In this document: piece by piece, positions 52,654 to 62,205 of the stretch
Position numbering within the stretch: position 1 is the stretch's first letter
Layout of the letters: each line of letters opens with the position of its first letter
NCBI RefSeq assembly: GCF_007992115.1
Contig: NZ_BJZQ01000004.1
Location: 1-64,000 of the forward strand
DNA: 64,000 nucleotides
Direction of reading: 5' to 3'
Source of the DNA: Aeromicrobium flavum
Lineage (GTDB): Bacteria > Actinomycetota > Actinomycetes > Propionibacteriales > Nocardioidaceae
Notes under the pieces: model-generated
What the model saw: the letters and a program-made list of their open reading frames with translations, nothing else
Database searches by the model: none
What the model was told of the DNA's origin: nothing
Program-made: the position numbers and the translations under genes

Positions 52654-53472
52654 ATGGCGACCCCCGCGGGACGTCCCGCCGCCTTCTTCGACCTCGACAA
52701 GACCATCATCGCGAGGTCGAGCACGCTTGCCTTCAGCAAGTCGCTCTTCGCCGAGGGACTGCTCAACCGGCGCACCGTGCTGCGCAGCGCCTACGCCCAA
52801 CTCGTGTTCAGCACGGGCGGCGCCGACCACGACATGCTCGAGAAGATGCGCGTCGAGATCAGCCGGATGGTCACGGGCTGGGACGCCGTCACCGTGCGCC
52901 AGATCGTCCGCGAGGCCCTGCACGACGTCATCGAGCCGTTGGTCTACGCCGAGGCGCTCGACCTCATCGACCAGCACCGCGAGGCCGGCAACGACGTCAT
53001 CATCGTGTCGGCCTCCGGCTCCGAGATGGTCGAGCCGATCGCCGAGATGCTCGGTGCGAAGCACGCCATCGCCACGCGCCTCGAGGAGGTCGACGGCCGC
53101 TACTCGGGCCAGATCCTGCACTACTCGTACGGGCCCCACAAGGTCACGGCGATGCGCGAGCTGGCCGAGCGCGAGGGGTACGACCTGTCCCGCAGCTTCG
53201 GGTACTCCGACTCCGAGACCGACATCCCGATGCTCGAGGCCGTCGGCCACCCCTTCGCGGTCAACCCCGACAAGGGCCTGCGCCGCCGCGCGGTCGAGGA
53301 GGGGTGGACGATCCTGACGTTCGAGCGGCCCACCGCGCTGCGCTCGCGGCTGGTGCCCGAGTCGACCACCGGCAAGGCGATGGCGCTCGGCGGACTCGCG
53401 GCCTCGGCCTCGCTGCTGGCCTTGGGGATCAGCGCCGCACTGAAGCGACGGCCTCGCCCCGAACCCTTGTGA
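52654..53472 (+). CDS. HAD-IB hydrolase (SerB-like, Rv3661 type)
   Basis: 272 residues. Motif I FFDLDKTII, motif II SASGSEMVEP, motif III Lys in GPHKVTAM and the terminal SYSDSETDIPML acidic motif give a complete HAD phosphatase. The C-terminal hydrophobic stretch (about 245-262) suggests membrane anchoring. The substrate is not known, and serine phosphate is not assured. TACGCT lies seven bases before ATG 52654. Confidence 0.88.
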   Translation: MATPAGRPAAFFDLDKTIIARSSTLAFSKSLFAEGLLNRRTVLRSAYAQLVFSTGGADHDMLEKMRVEISRMVTGWDAVTVRQIVREALHDVIEPLVYAEALDLIDQHREAGNDVIIVSASGSEMVEPIAEMLGAKHAIATRLEEVDGRYSGQILHYSYGPHKVTAMRELAEREGYDLSRSFGYSDSETDIPMLEAVGHPFAVNPDKGLRRRAVEEGWTILTFERPTALRSRLVPESTTGKAMALGGLAASASLLALGISAALKRRPRPEPL

Positions 53473-53655
53473 TCCCAGCGCTTCTGGGGCACATTGGAGT
53501 CAGAACTCCAGAGCAGCCCGCACCACGGCACCCACGCGGCGACCTCCCTTCATTCAGGGCAATCGCACCCGGGACACCCGCAGCTTCTTCGACAACCGCG
53601 GCCCCGAGGCGATGATCAACGAAGGCACGCATGATCACCGTGACGTCCGGGCACC

Positions 53656-53688
53656 ACGACGGCGTCGGGCCTCCCTCGGCGCCGTCGT
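53656..53688. terminator. Hairpin between convergent HAD and Fido-like genes
   Basis: Perfect 9-bp stem (53656-53664 with 53680-53688), 15-base loop. The other 200 bp of this gap show only a weak GGAGT/ACTCC hairpin near 53502 and no convincing gene. Confidence 0.5.
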
Positions 53689-53693
53689 CCTGT

Positions 53694-53719
53694 GCGCGAG
53701 GGCTCAGCGCGAGGGCTCA
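53694..53719. repeat. 13-bp tandem duplication containing a stop codon
   Basis: The unit gcgcgagggctca occurs twice in direct succession (53694-53706, 53707-53719). The last three bases are the stop codon of the Fido-like gene on the minus strand, so the duplication extends past the stop. Confidence 0.85.
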
Positions 53720-54433
53720 GCGTGAGGACAGGGGCGACGCCTCGGCCCCGCGGGTGTAGGCCTCCGCCGCGTACAGCAGCCACTGGTGCACGCCGGTGTC
53801 CTCGGACCCGTAAGCCGCGAGCCGACTGAAGTAATCGGGGGCCGCTGCCACGTGCCCGGCCTCGGGCACCGTCACCGACGCCGGGTCGACACCGCGGGAC
53901 ACCATGACCAGGCGCTCCGCGGCCCGGGCGACCACGCCGTTGTGCGAGACGAACGCGCCGGCCGCGGCGATCTCGGCGTGCACGAGCGCCGCGACGACGA
54001 GCGCCGGGGCCTCGGTCTTCTCCGCCAGCAGCGAGGCGAGCTGCGTGAGCCGTGCCGTGCCCGTGGGGTTCACGGGCCGTCCGAGATCCTCGTCCGGGAC
54101 GGAGCCCGCGGCCGCCAGGGCGTGCAGCCGGGCGACGGCCTGGACGGGCGATCGCTGCCACGTGGGCAGCAGGCCGAGCAGCTCGGTCGAGAGCCGGACC
54201 GCCGCCCGGGCGGTGGCGTCGCCTCCCCCGGACGCGAGCTCGTCGAGGTCGCACTCGCTGCCCTCGAGGGTCGCGTTCGCCCAGGCCCCGATCAGCAGCG
54301 AGCGCGCCGTGTCGTCGGGCGTGCTGCGGCGCAGGCCGCGGTCGCGCAGGATCGCGTCCATCCCGTCCCGAGCGGCCCGGAAGGCCGAGGGGACACCCTC
54401 GAGGGAGGCGGCGGCGATGAAGGGATCGGACAC
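53717..54433 (-). CDS. Degenerate Fido-fold protein (Rv3662c type)
   Basis: 238 residues. VHAEIAAAGAFVSHNGVVARA (151-171) aligns without gaps to the Fic core of the Fic protein at 31568-32803, keeping His-Ala, Phe, Asn-Gly, Arg and Ala, but the catalytic His is Gly159 and the first Arg is Val167. NATLEGSE (53-60) resembles the inhibitory helix. It is therefore probably a non-AMPylating Fic relative. GTG 54433. The context (HAD, Ssd, Tad genes) equals that of Rv3662c. Older annotations of homologues as oxidoreductase are not supported by the sequence. Confidence 0.6.
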   Translation of the reverse strand: MSDPFIAAASLEGVPSAFRAARDGMDAILRDRGLRRSTPDDTARSLLIGAWANATLEGSECDLDELASGGGDATARAAVRLSTELLGLLPTWQRSPVQAVARLHALAAAGSVPDEDLGRPVNPTGTARLTQLASLLAEKTEAPALVVAALVHAEIAAAGAFVSHNGVVARAAERLVMVSRGVDPASVTVPEAGHVAAAPDYFSRLAAYGSEDTGVHQWLLYAAEAYTRGAEASPLSSR

Positions 54434-54493
54434 GCACGCAGCGTACCCAGCGCGCGTCCGGGCCCCGGTCGTGCCCGGCGGTAGCCTCGGAGG

Positions 54494-55174
54494 GTGGACG
54501 TCATCCCCGCAGCACGCGCCGCCAAGTGGATGGTCGGCGACCGGCTGTCCACCGTGCTGCACCTCGGGGACGGCGGACTCGCCTACGAGCTGGCCGAGCA
54601 GGGGCACGACGTGCTCGTGCTGGGCGACGACGTCTCGCAGGTGCGCAACCCCGAGCTCTCCTACGTCTGCTCCGGCGGCGACCGGCTGCCGCTGCGGTCC
54701 TCGACCTTCGACGTCGTCATCACCCCCTTCTTCGAGGAGTCGCCGGCCGCGCTGGCCGAGTACGCCCGCGTGCTGGTGCCCGGCGGCCTGCTGTCGAGCA
54801 TGAGCCGGCGGTACGACGACTCGATCCCGTGGATGCGCCGCCTGCGCGCCATCACCGGCGACCGCGAGGCCCCCGAGCCCGCCGTCGACACGTTCTCCGC
54901 CTCGGGCCTGTTCGGCACACCGGAGGTCGAGGTCTTCAACGCGTGGGAGGAGCTCGACCTCCCCCACCTGCTGCGCTTCGCCGAGCAGACCCGCCGCCCC
55001 ACCGTCCCGGAGTCCGCGCTGGGCGCCGTGCACGACCTGTGGCGCGAGTACTCGACCAGCAGCTCCAAGCTGCGCCTGCGGCACGAGACGCGGTGCGTCC
55101 GCGCGGTCGTCGACAAGTCGGCGCTGGCCTCCGAGCCCGACCCGCCGGACGCGATCCTGCTCTCGCTGGACTGA
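54494..55174 (+). CDS. Class I SAM-dependent methyltransferase
   Basis: 226 residues. A Rossmann-like start (VLHLGDGGLAYELAEQGHDVLVLGDD), the FDVVITPFF strand and LAEYARVLVPGGLLSSMS belong to the Methyltransf_11 group. The first Gly loop is poor (LGDGG). The substrate is unknown. TAGCCT (54482-54487) is six bases before GTG 54494. It ends 1 bp before the histidine kinase start, so the two share a transcript. Confidence 0.72.
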   Translation: MDVIPAARAAKWMVGDRLSTVLHLGDGGLAYELAEQGHDVLVLGDDVSQVRNPELSYVCSGGDRLPLRSSTFDVVITPFFEESPAALAEYARVLVPGGLLSSMSRRYDDSIPWMRRLRAITGDREAPEPAVDTFSASGLFGTPEVEVFNAWEELDLPHLLRFAEQTRRPTVPESALGAVHDLWREYSTSSSKLRLRHETRCVRAVVDKSALASEPDPPDAILLSLD

Positions 55175-55175
55175 C

Positions 55176-56315
55176 GTGGGTCCCCTCGACGTCGCGACCG
55201 CCGTGGTGGTCGTCGCCGTGCTCGCCGGCCTGGCGCTGCTCACGCGGTGGGTGCTGCTGAGCCGCCGCCGCAGCCTCGGCTCGCCCGAGGACCGGGCCAC
55301 CTACCAGACCCTGCACACCGCAGCCCTGGCCGCGCCCGCGCTGCGATCGGGCCTCGACACCGAGAGCGCGAGCCGCGCCCTGCCCCACCTGCGCCAGCTG
55401 ATCGGCGGCCGCACGGTCGGGATCACGGACACCCACGGACCGCTCGGCTGGGCCGGCACCGACGAGACCGAGCTGACCGCCGACCTCGTCGGGGTCGTGC
55501 TCGAGTACGGCCGGGCGCAGGCGTCGAACCGCGTGATCGTCGCGCCGCTCTCGGTCGAGGGCCGGGTCGTCGGCAGCATCGTCGTGGTCGACGACAGCGC
55601 CTCCGCCGGACTGGCGCGCACCACGATCGAGGTCGCCGGGTGGGTGTCGAGCCAGCTCGAGCTCGCCGAGCTGTCAGCCTCCCGCACCGCGCTCATGGAG
55701 GCCGAGCTGCGGGCCCTGCGCGCGCAGATCTCTCCGCACTTCATCTACAACTCGCTCGGCGCGATCGCGTCGTTCGTGCGCACCGACCCCGAGCGCGCCC
55801 GCGAGCTGCTGCTGGAGTTCGCGGACTTCACCCGGTACTCGTTCCGCCAGCACGGCGACTACACGACGCTGGCCGAGGAGCTGCGCTCGATCGAGCGGTA
55901 CCTCGTGCTCGAGAAGGCCCGGTTCGGCGACAAGCTGCGCGTCGTCACCCGCATCGCGCCGGAGGTGCTGAGCCTGACCGTGCCGTTCCTGACCGTGCAG
56001 CCGCTGGTCGAGAACGCCGTCCGGCACGGCCTCGAGCGCAAGCCCGGCCCGGGCACGCTGACCGTCACCGCCCAGGACGCGGGCGCGGAGTGCCTGATCT
56101 CGATCGAGGACGACGGCGTGGGCTCCGACCCCGAGACCGTGCGGGCCGCCCTGGCCGGCCGCACCAGCTCGCCGTCGGTGGGCCTGGCCAACGTCGACGA
56201 GCGGCTGCGCACGGTCTACGGCAACGACCACGGGCTGGTCGTGGAGACCGCCCCCGGCATGGGCACGAAGGTCACGCTCCGGATCCCGAAATTCACTCCC
56301 ACCACGGTGGACTGA
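55176..56315 (+). CDS. LytS-type sensor histidine kinase
   Basis: 379 residues: one membrane helix (about 5-27), a GAF-like domain (about 40-165), then the His_kinase (PF06580) domain with phospho-acceptor ISPHFIYNSL at about 185-194, PFLTVQPLVENAVRHGL (N box) and DDGVG / GLANVDERL (G boxes). It pairs by type with the LytTR regulator at 61468, about 5 kb away. GTG start. Confidence 0.88.
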   Translation: MGPLDVATAVVVVAVLAGLALLTRWVLLSRRRSLGSPEDRATYQTLHTAALAAPALRSGLDTESASRALPHLRQLIGGRTVGITDTHGPLGWAGTDETELTADLVGVVLEYGRAQASNRVIVAPLSVEGRVVGSIVVVDDSASAGLARTTIEVAGWVSSQLELAELSASRTALMEAELRALRAQISPHFIYNSLGAIASFVRTDPERARELLLEFADFTRYSFRQHGDYTTLAEELRSIERYLVLEKARFGDKLRVVTRIAPEVLSLTVPFLTVQPLVENAVRHGLERKPGPGTLTVTAQDAGAECLISIEDDGVGSDPETVRAALAGRTSSPSVGLANVDERLRTVYGNDHGLVVETAPGMGTKVTLRIPKFTPTTVD

Positions 56316-56325
56316 ACGTCCGTAG

Positions 56326-57807
<1,482 letters not shown>

Positions 57808-57814
57808 GCCGCCG

Positions 57815-57903
57815 GGGGGCGGTGAGTTGGGTCCCACCACCCCGCGGAGGGCGGTGAGCTGAGTCCCACGGAGACCGGCCCAGTGGGACTCAGCGCACCG
57901 CCC
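57815..57903. repeat. Palindromic repeat element, copies A and B, at the guaB1 junction
   Basis: The motif GGGCGGTGAG-(C/T)TG-(A/G)GTCCCAC occurs at 57815-57837 and 57849-57869, and inverted at 57883-57903. The last two form a long stem around a 13-base loop. The inverted arm covers the stop codon of the minus-strand gene, so the structure sits between convergent genes. Confidence 0.8.
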
Positions 57904-58840
57904 CTCGAGCGGTGCCGACCACCGGGACCGGACCGAAGAGCGAGAACCAGGTCCCGCCGAACACCGGCGCCGATCCGTCGTAGCCCCGCTCGGCGAGTCG
58001 ACGATGGATCTGCGTCATCGTCGCGCGGGGTGACGCCAGCATCGCTGCGGTGACCTGGAGGTAGTCGACTCCCAGCCTCCGCAGGTCCGCGTACCGGGCG
58101 ATGTCCCGGGCGAACTGACGCACGTCCTCGGCGTGCTGCCGTCCCTCGTACTCCAACGCGAACCGCCAGCGCGGGAACAGGTGGTCGACGACGGCCACCT
58201 CTCGCCCGACCTCGTCGATGACCGGAGCGTTGATCTCCGGCTCGGGCAGGCCGCAGGCCACGATCAGCGCGCGCAGCTCCGACTCCTTCGGTGAGCGCGA
58301 CCGCTCCTGGAGCCACGGGAGCACGGCGTGGACCTGTTGGGCTCCCGGACGCCACGGGTGCTTGAGCGCGACGTGATGGATCTCGTCGATCGTGGCGTGC
58401 TCCTGGGCGAGCAACCAGTCACCGATCACGACCAGATCGAGCAGTCGGAGATCGGCGCAGCACTGCACGAAGGCCGCCGCCGGGGTCACTCCCAGGCCGT
58501 CGCGTGGCGGCATCGCCACCGTCCGGTGCAGGAAGATGCCTTCGGTGTCGATGTGATGGTCGCCCATGACCGTGAAGTGCAGCGGATCGGTCGGGCCGCG
58601 CTCCAACCCCAGTGCCTGGATGCGCGTCACGTGACTCAGTGCTGCACGTGGCGTCAGGGAGAGGACCGCCGCCTGGATGCGCTGCTCGTGCGTGAGCGCC
58701 GTCGCGGTCCACACGTTCGGGAACACGCGCGTGAAACGCCGGCCGACGAGCAGCTTCGGCGAGAGGCCGGCTTCGACGAACTGATCTCGGCGGAAGGGCC
58801 CGGAGAGGAACCGAGCAGGGACGGGGCTGGGAGCAGGCAT
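57890..58840 (-). CDS. AbiEi-like / Vsr-type endonuclease-domain protein
   Basis: About 316 residues (ATG 58840; GTG 58858 possible). Residues about 8-60 look like the AbiEi antitoxin-type N-terminal region (FLSGPFRRDQFVEAGLS..FTRVFPNVW). The C-terminal 110 residues resemble the DUF559/very-short-patch-repair nuclease fold (EYEGRQHAEDVRQFARDIARYADLRRLGVDYLQV). Such proteins are numerous and variable in actinobacteria and their function is unknown. Palindromic repeats of one family lie on both sides. Confidence 0.72.
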   Translation of the reverse strand: MPAPSPVPARFLSGPFRRDQFVEAGLSPKLLVGRRFTRVFPNVWTATALTHEQRIQAAVLSLTPRAALSHVTRIQALGLERGPTDPLHFTVMGDHHIDTEGIFLHRTVAMPPRDGLGVTPAAAFVQCCADLRLLDLVVIGDWLLAQEHATIDEIHHVALKHPWRPGAQQVHAVLPWLQERSRSPKESELRALIVACGLPEPEINAPVIDEVGREVAVVDHLFPRWRFALEYEGRQHAEDVRQFARDIARYADLRRLGVDYLQVTAAMLASPRATMTQIHRRLAERGYDGSAPVFGGTWFSLFGPVPVVGTARGAVR

Positions 58841-58928
58841 GGACCGATCAGACGCCACGCGGAAGCTCGGGAACAGAGCAGCAGACGCCCTTGTGGAGGA
58901 CGTCCTCGCGGCCGGCCCGCCTGTGGAT

Positions 58929-59029
58929 CCGCCGAGGGCGGTGAGTTGAGTCCCACCCGGGCTACGTCGGTGGGAGCACGCTCACCGCTACTCCGGGAGC
59001 CGTGGGACCAGGCTCACCGCCCTCGGCGG
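58929..59029. repeat. Palindromic repeat element, copy C, upstream of the AbiEi-like gene
   Basis: 28-bp arms (58929-58956 and 59002-59029) are complementary except for four central bases, and a partial inverted copy lies at 58969-58988. The sequence is the same motif as at 57849-57903. It lies between the start of the AbiEi-like gene and the stop of the TetR gene. Confidence 0.85.
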
Positions 59030-59034
59030 GACCG

Positions 59035-59517
59035 TCAGCGCAGGATGAGGGCAAGCCCGCGGGCGAAGGAGGCGTCGAGGTCGGGGTCCTCGGAGAGGAT
59101 GCCGACCTGGGCGGCCTGCCGGTGCATCTGCGTGGCCTGGGTGTGGCCGAAGACGTAGAGCAGCACGGTGCGCGCCACGTCGGCGGACGTCAGCGCCGCG
59201 AGCTCGTTCTCGAGGCGTGAGTCGCCCAGCCGGAAGGCGGACGCCGTCGCCACGACGTCGGCGCCGTCGCGCACCGCGAGCATCGCGTCGCGCAGGGCGT
59301 GGGCGGCCTTCTCGGGGTCGGACCCGACCTCGACGCCGGCGACGATGCGGTCGGCCATGAGGGCCAGCAGCGTCTGCTTGTCCGGGACGTGGTGGTAGAG
59401 CGCGCTCGGCTGGACGCCCAGCTCGCCCGCCACGCGTCGCATCGAGCAGAACTCGAGGCCGTACTGGCCCAGGACGCGCAACGCCCCGGAGACGACGTCG
59501 TCGAGGGAGTTGGCCAT
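59035..59517 (-). CDS. bioQ: TetR-family regulator, BioQ type
   Basis: 160 residues. N-terminal TetR helix-turn-helix (MRRVAGELGVQPSALYHHVPDKQTLL) and a compact C-terminal domain. Divergent from bioY with two identical palindromes between them. These match the BioQ operator known from corynebacteria and mycobacteria (TGAAC-N3-GTT half-sites), so it should repress biotin uptake genes and itself. TACAGT (59524-59529, complement) six bases before ATG 59517 indicates a leaderless mRNA. C-terminal domain only loosely similar to named BioQ. Confidence 0.85.
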   Translation of the reverse strand: MANSLDDVVSGALRVLGQYGLEFCSMRRVAGELGVQPSALYHHVPDKQTLLALMADRIVAGVEVGSDPEKAAHALRDAMLAVRDGADVVATASAFRLGDSRLENELAALTSADVARTVLLYVFGHTQATQMHRQAAQVGILSEDPDLDASFARGLALILR

Positions 59518-59539
59518 GCACCCACTGTATCGGCTAGCC

Positions 59540-59567
59540 TGAACACCGTTCAGGTGAACACCGTTCA
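59540..59567. promoter_or_regulatory. Two tandem BioQ operators in the bioQ-bioY gap
   Basis: TGAACACCGTTCA occurs twice (59540-59552, 59555-59567) with centres 15 bp apart. TAGCCT (59535-59540) just upstream is the bioY -10, so binding would block the start site and the bioQ promoter nearby. Confidence 0.85.
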
Positions 59568-59576
59568 GGAGACCTC

Positions 59577-60170
59577 ATGCCCCGCACCGCCACGGCGAGC
59601 CGCCGACTCACGACCACCGACATCGCCCTCGTCGCGGCGTTCGCCGCCCTCATCGCCGCCTGCGCCCTGCTGCCCGCACTGCACGTCGGCGCCGGCCTCG
59701 TGCCGATCACGCTGCAGACCTTCGCCGTCCTGCTGTCGGGTGCCGTCCTGGGCGCCAAGCGCGGCTTCCTCGCCGTGCTGCTCTACCTCGCCCTCGGTGC
59801 AGCCGGCCTCCCGGTGTTCTCCGGCGGCGCCGCCGGACTGGCCGTCTTCGCCGGCCCCTCGATGGGCTACCTGGTCGGCTTCCCGTTCGCGGCGGCCCTG
59901 TGCGGGTTCATCGTCGAGCGGCTGCCCCGGGACAAGGTCGCCACGAGCATCCCGCTGATCTTCGTCGCAGGCCTGTCGTCCAGCGCCCTGCTGATCCACA
60001 CCTTGGGCATCCTCGGGATGGCCTGGCGCGTCCCGATGGACCTGGGTGCGGCAGCGACGGTCGACCTCGCCTTCTGGCCCGGCGACGTGATCAAGAACCT
60101 CGCGATGGCGTCGGTCGCCACGGCCGTGCACCGCGCCTTCCCCGACCTGTTGCCGGCACGCCGGAAGTGA
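59577..60170 (+). CDS. bioY: Biotin transporter BioY (ECF S-component)
   Basis: 197 residues with six hydrophobic helices. LGAKRGFLAVLLYLALGAAGLPVFSGG is the BioY family signature, and KNLAMASVATAVHR near the end is typical. It binds biotin in the membrane and works with the energising ATPase/T-component encoded next. Strong CAGGAG site five bases before ATG 59577. Two BioQ operators are upstream. Confidence 0.93.
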   Translation: MPRTATASRRLTTTDIALVAAFAALIAACALLPALHVGAGLVPITLQTFAVLLSGAVLGAKRGFLAVLLYLALGAAGLPVFSGGAAGLAVFAGPSMGYLVGFPFAAALCGFIVERLPRDKVATSIPLIFVAGLSSSALLIHTLGILGMAWRVPMDLGAAATVDLAFWPGDVIKNLAMASVATAVHRAFPDLLPARRK

Positions 60171-60829
60171 TCGAGCTCGTCGAGGCCGGCGTCGAGGGAC
60201 GCCTGGAGCCGACCTCGCTGCGCCTCGCCGAGCGGCGCGTCGCGGTCATCGGCTCGAACGGGTCGGGCAAGTCCACGCTCGCCCGCCTGCTCAACGGGCT
60301 CGTCGAGCCGACGAGCGGACGCGTCCTGGTCGACGGCCTCGACACCCGCCGCGACGGCCGCGAGGTCCGCCGGCGCGTCGGCTTCGTCTTCACCGACCCG
60401 AACGCCCAGCTGGTGATGCCGACGGTCGCCGAGGACGTCGAGCTCTCGCTGCGCAAGACCCACCGCGAGAAGGCGTCGCGGACGGCGGCCGCCCTCGCCG
60501 TACTGGAGCGCTTCGGCCTCGCCGATCTCGCGCAGCGCAGCGTCCACGCCCTCTCCGGCGGCCAGCGGCAGCTGCTCGCGATCGCGACGGTGCTGGCCAC
60601 CGATCCCGCCGTGCTCGTCGCCGACGAGCCGACCACGCTGCTGGACCTGGCCAACACCCGCCGCGTCGGCGAGGTGCTGCTGGGGCTCGAGCAGCAGCTG
60701 GTCCTGGTCACCCACGATCTCGAGCTCGCGGCGCGGTGCGATCGTGCCCTCGTCGTCCACGCGGGCGCGATCGCCTTCGACGGCCCGGCCGCCACCGCGG
60801 TCGACCGGTACCGGACGCTGGTGTCGTGA
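60167..60829 (+). CDS. bioM: Biotin ECF transporter ATPase BioM
   Basis: 220-residue ABC ATPase: Walker A GSNGSGKST, Q-loop region FTDPNAQLV, signature LSGGQRQLLAIA, Walker B VLVADEPTTLLD and H-loop His in VTHDLE. GTG 60167 overlaps the bioY stop (GTGA). The ECF-type Q-helix spacing and the operon place it with BioY. Confidence 0.92.
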   Translation: MIELVEAGVEGRLEPTSLRLAERRVAVIGSNGSGKSTLARLLNGLVEPTSGRVLVDGLDTRRDGREVRRRVGFVFTDPNAQLVMPTVAEDVELSLRKTHREKASRTAAALAVLERFGLADLAQRSVHALSGGQRQLLAIATVLATDPAVLVADEPTTLLDLANTRRVGEVLLGLEQQLVLVTHDLELAARCDRALVVHAGAIAFDGPAATAVDRYRTLVS

Positions 60830-61431
60830 GCGCCCCGCTGGGCGTCCACCAACCGGGGACGTCGCTGCTGCACCGCACCACGCCCGGCCCGAAGCTGGTC
60901 GCCCTCCTGCTGTTCAGCGTCGTCGTGCTGATGGTCCACGGCCCGTGGTCCGCCGTCGGGTTCGTGGCGGGGACGCTCGTCCTGGCCACCGTCGCCGGCC
61001 TCTCCGCGCGGTCGGTCCTCGCGGCGCTGCGCCGCTTCGCCGTCGTGGCCGCCCTGCTCCTCGCGTTCAACGCGTGGCAGAACGGCTGGCCGCGCGCGAT
61101 CGAGGTGGTCGGCGACCTGACGGCCCTGATCCTGGCGGCGACCGTCCTGACGGCGACCACCGCGGTCAACGACCTGCTCGACACGATCGTGCGGGCGCTC
61201 GGCCCGTTCCGACGCCTCGGCGTCGACCCCGAGCGCGTCGGACTGGCCTTCTCGCTGACGCTGCGCGCCCTGCCGGGAACGCTCGAGCTGGCCGCCGAGA
61301 CACGCGACGCCGCCCGCGCCCGCGGGCTCGAGCGCAGCCTCCGAGCCCGCACGACTCCCCTGGTCCTGCGGGTGGTCGCCCGCGCCCGCGACACGGGCGA
61401 CGCCCTGCACGCGCGCGGCATCGCCGACTGA
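60826..61431 (+). CDS. bioN: Biotin ECF transporter T-component BioN
   Basis: 201 residues, about five membrane helices, and the coupling motif with Ala-Arg-Gly (AARARGLERSL) near the C-terminus. It couples ATPase movement to BioY. GTG 60826 overlaps the bioM stop (GTGA). End of the operon. Confidence 0.9.
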   Translation: MSAPLGVHQPGTSLLHRTTPGPKLVALLLFSVVVLMVHGPWSAVGFVAGTLVLATVAGLSARSVLAALRRFAVVAALLLAFNAWQNGWPRAIEVVGDLTALILAATVLTATTAVNDLLDTIVRALGPFRRLGVDPERVGLAFSLTLRALPGTLELAAETRDAARARGLERSLRARTTPLVLRVVARARDTGDALHARGIAD

Positions 61432-61467
61432 CGTCGTCCGTCCACCGCAGTGACTAGGCTCACTCCC

Positions 61468-62205
61468 ATGGGGCGCGCACTGCGGACGCTGGTGGTCGAC
61501 GACGAGCAGCCGGTGCTCGACGAGCTCGTGTGGCTGCTGGGCCGCGACGACCGGATCGGCACGATCGACACGGCCCGGTCCGGCACGGAGGCGCTGCGCC
61601 GCCTCGACTCCGGCGACATCGACCTCTTGTTCCTCGACATCGCGATGCCCGGGCTGACCGGGATCGACATCGCGCGGCTGCTGGGCAAGTTCAAGTCGCC
61701 GCCGCAGATCATCTTCGTCACGGCTCACGACGCGCACGCCGTCGAGGCGTTCGACCTCAACGCCGTCGACTACCTGCTCAAGCCGATCCGCGAGGAGCGC
61801 CTGCGCGAGAGCGTGCGCCGGGCGGTCGCCGACTCCGACGGCGGCGGCGCGGAGTCCGACGACACGATCGCGGTCGAGCTGGCCGGCGTCACGCGCTTCG
61901 TCTCGCGCTCGAAGGTCACCCACGCCGAGGCGCAGGGCGACTACGTCCGCCTGCACACGCTGGACGGGTCCAGCCACCTGATCCGCACGCCGCTGGGCTC
62001 GCTGGCCGAGGACTGGGCCGACGCCGGCTTCCTGAGGATCCACCGCAGCCTCGTCGTGAACCGCGCGCACATCGTCGAGGTCCGGATGTCCTCGGGCCGC
62101 GCGAGCGTCGTCGTCCCCGCTCCCGGTGGCGGCACGACCGAACTGCAGGTGGCCCGGCGGCACACGCGTGCGCTCCGCGAGCTGATCGGCGAGCACACGC
62201 CGTGA
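61468..62205 (+). CDS. LytTR-family response regulator
   Basis: 245 residues: receiver domain (1-118) with phospho-Asp in FLDIAMPGLTG, acidic DDE and Lys in LLKPI, and a C-terminal LytTR DNA-binding domain (IAVELAGVTRFVSRSKVTHAEAQGDY, then FLRIHRSLVVNRAHI). The usual partner is a LytS-type kinase, the nearest being at 55176. TAGGCT (61455-61460) seven bases before ATG 61468 shows a leaderless start. It is translationally coupled to the transporter genes that it probably controls. Confidence 0.88.
   Translation: MGRALRTLVVDDEQPVLDELVWLLGRDDRIGTIDTARSGTEALRRLDSGDIDLLFLDIAMPGLTGIDIARLLGKFKSPPQIIFVTAHDAHAVEAFDLNAVDYLLKPIREERLRESVRRAVADSDGGGAESDDTIAVELAGVTRFVSRSKVTHAEAQGDYVRLHTLDGSSHLIRTPLGSLAEDWADAGFLRIHRSLVVNRAHIVEVRMSSGRASVVVPAPGGGTTELQVARRHTRALRELIGEHTP

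Noticed and set aside
53473-53716. Possible short gene (an ATG near 53632)
   Set aside because: No ribosome site, no leaderless hexamer, and the frame runs through a terminator-like hairpin.
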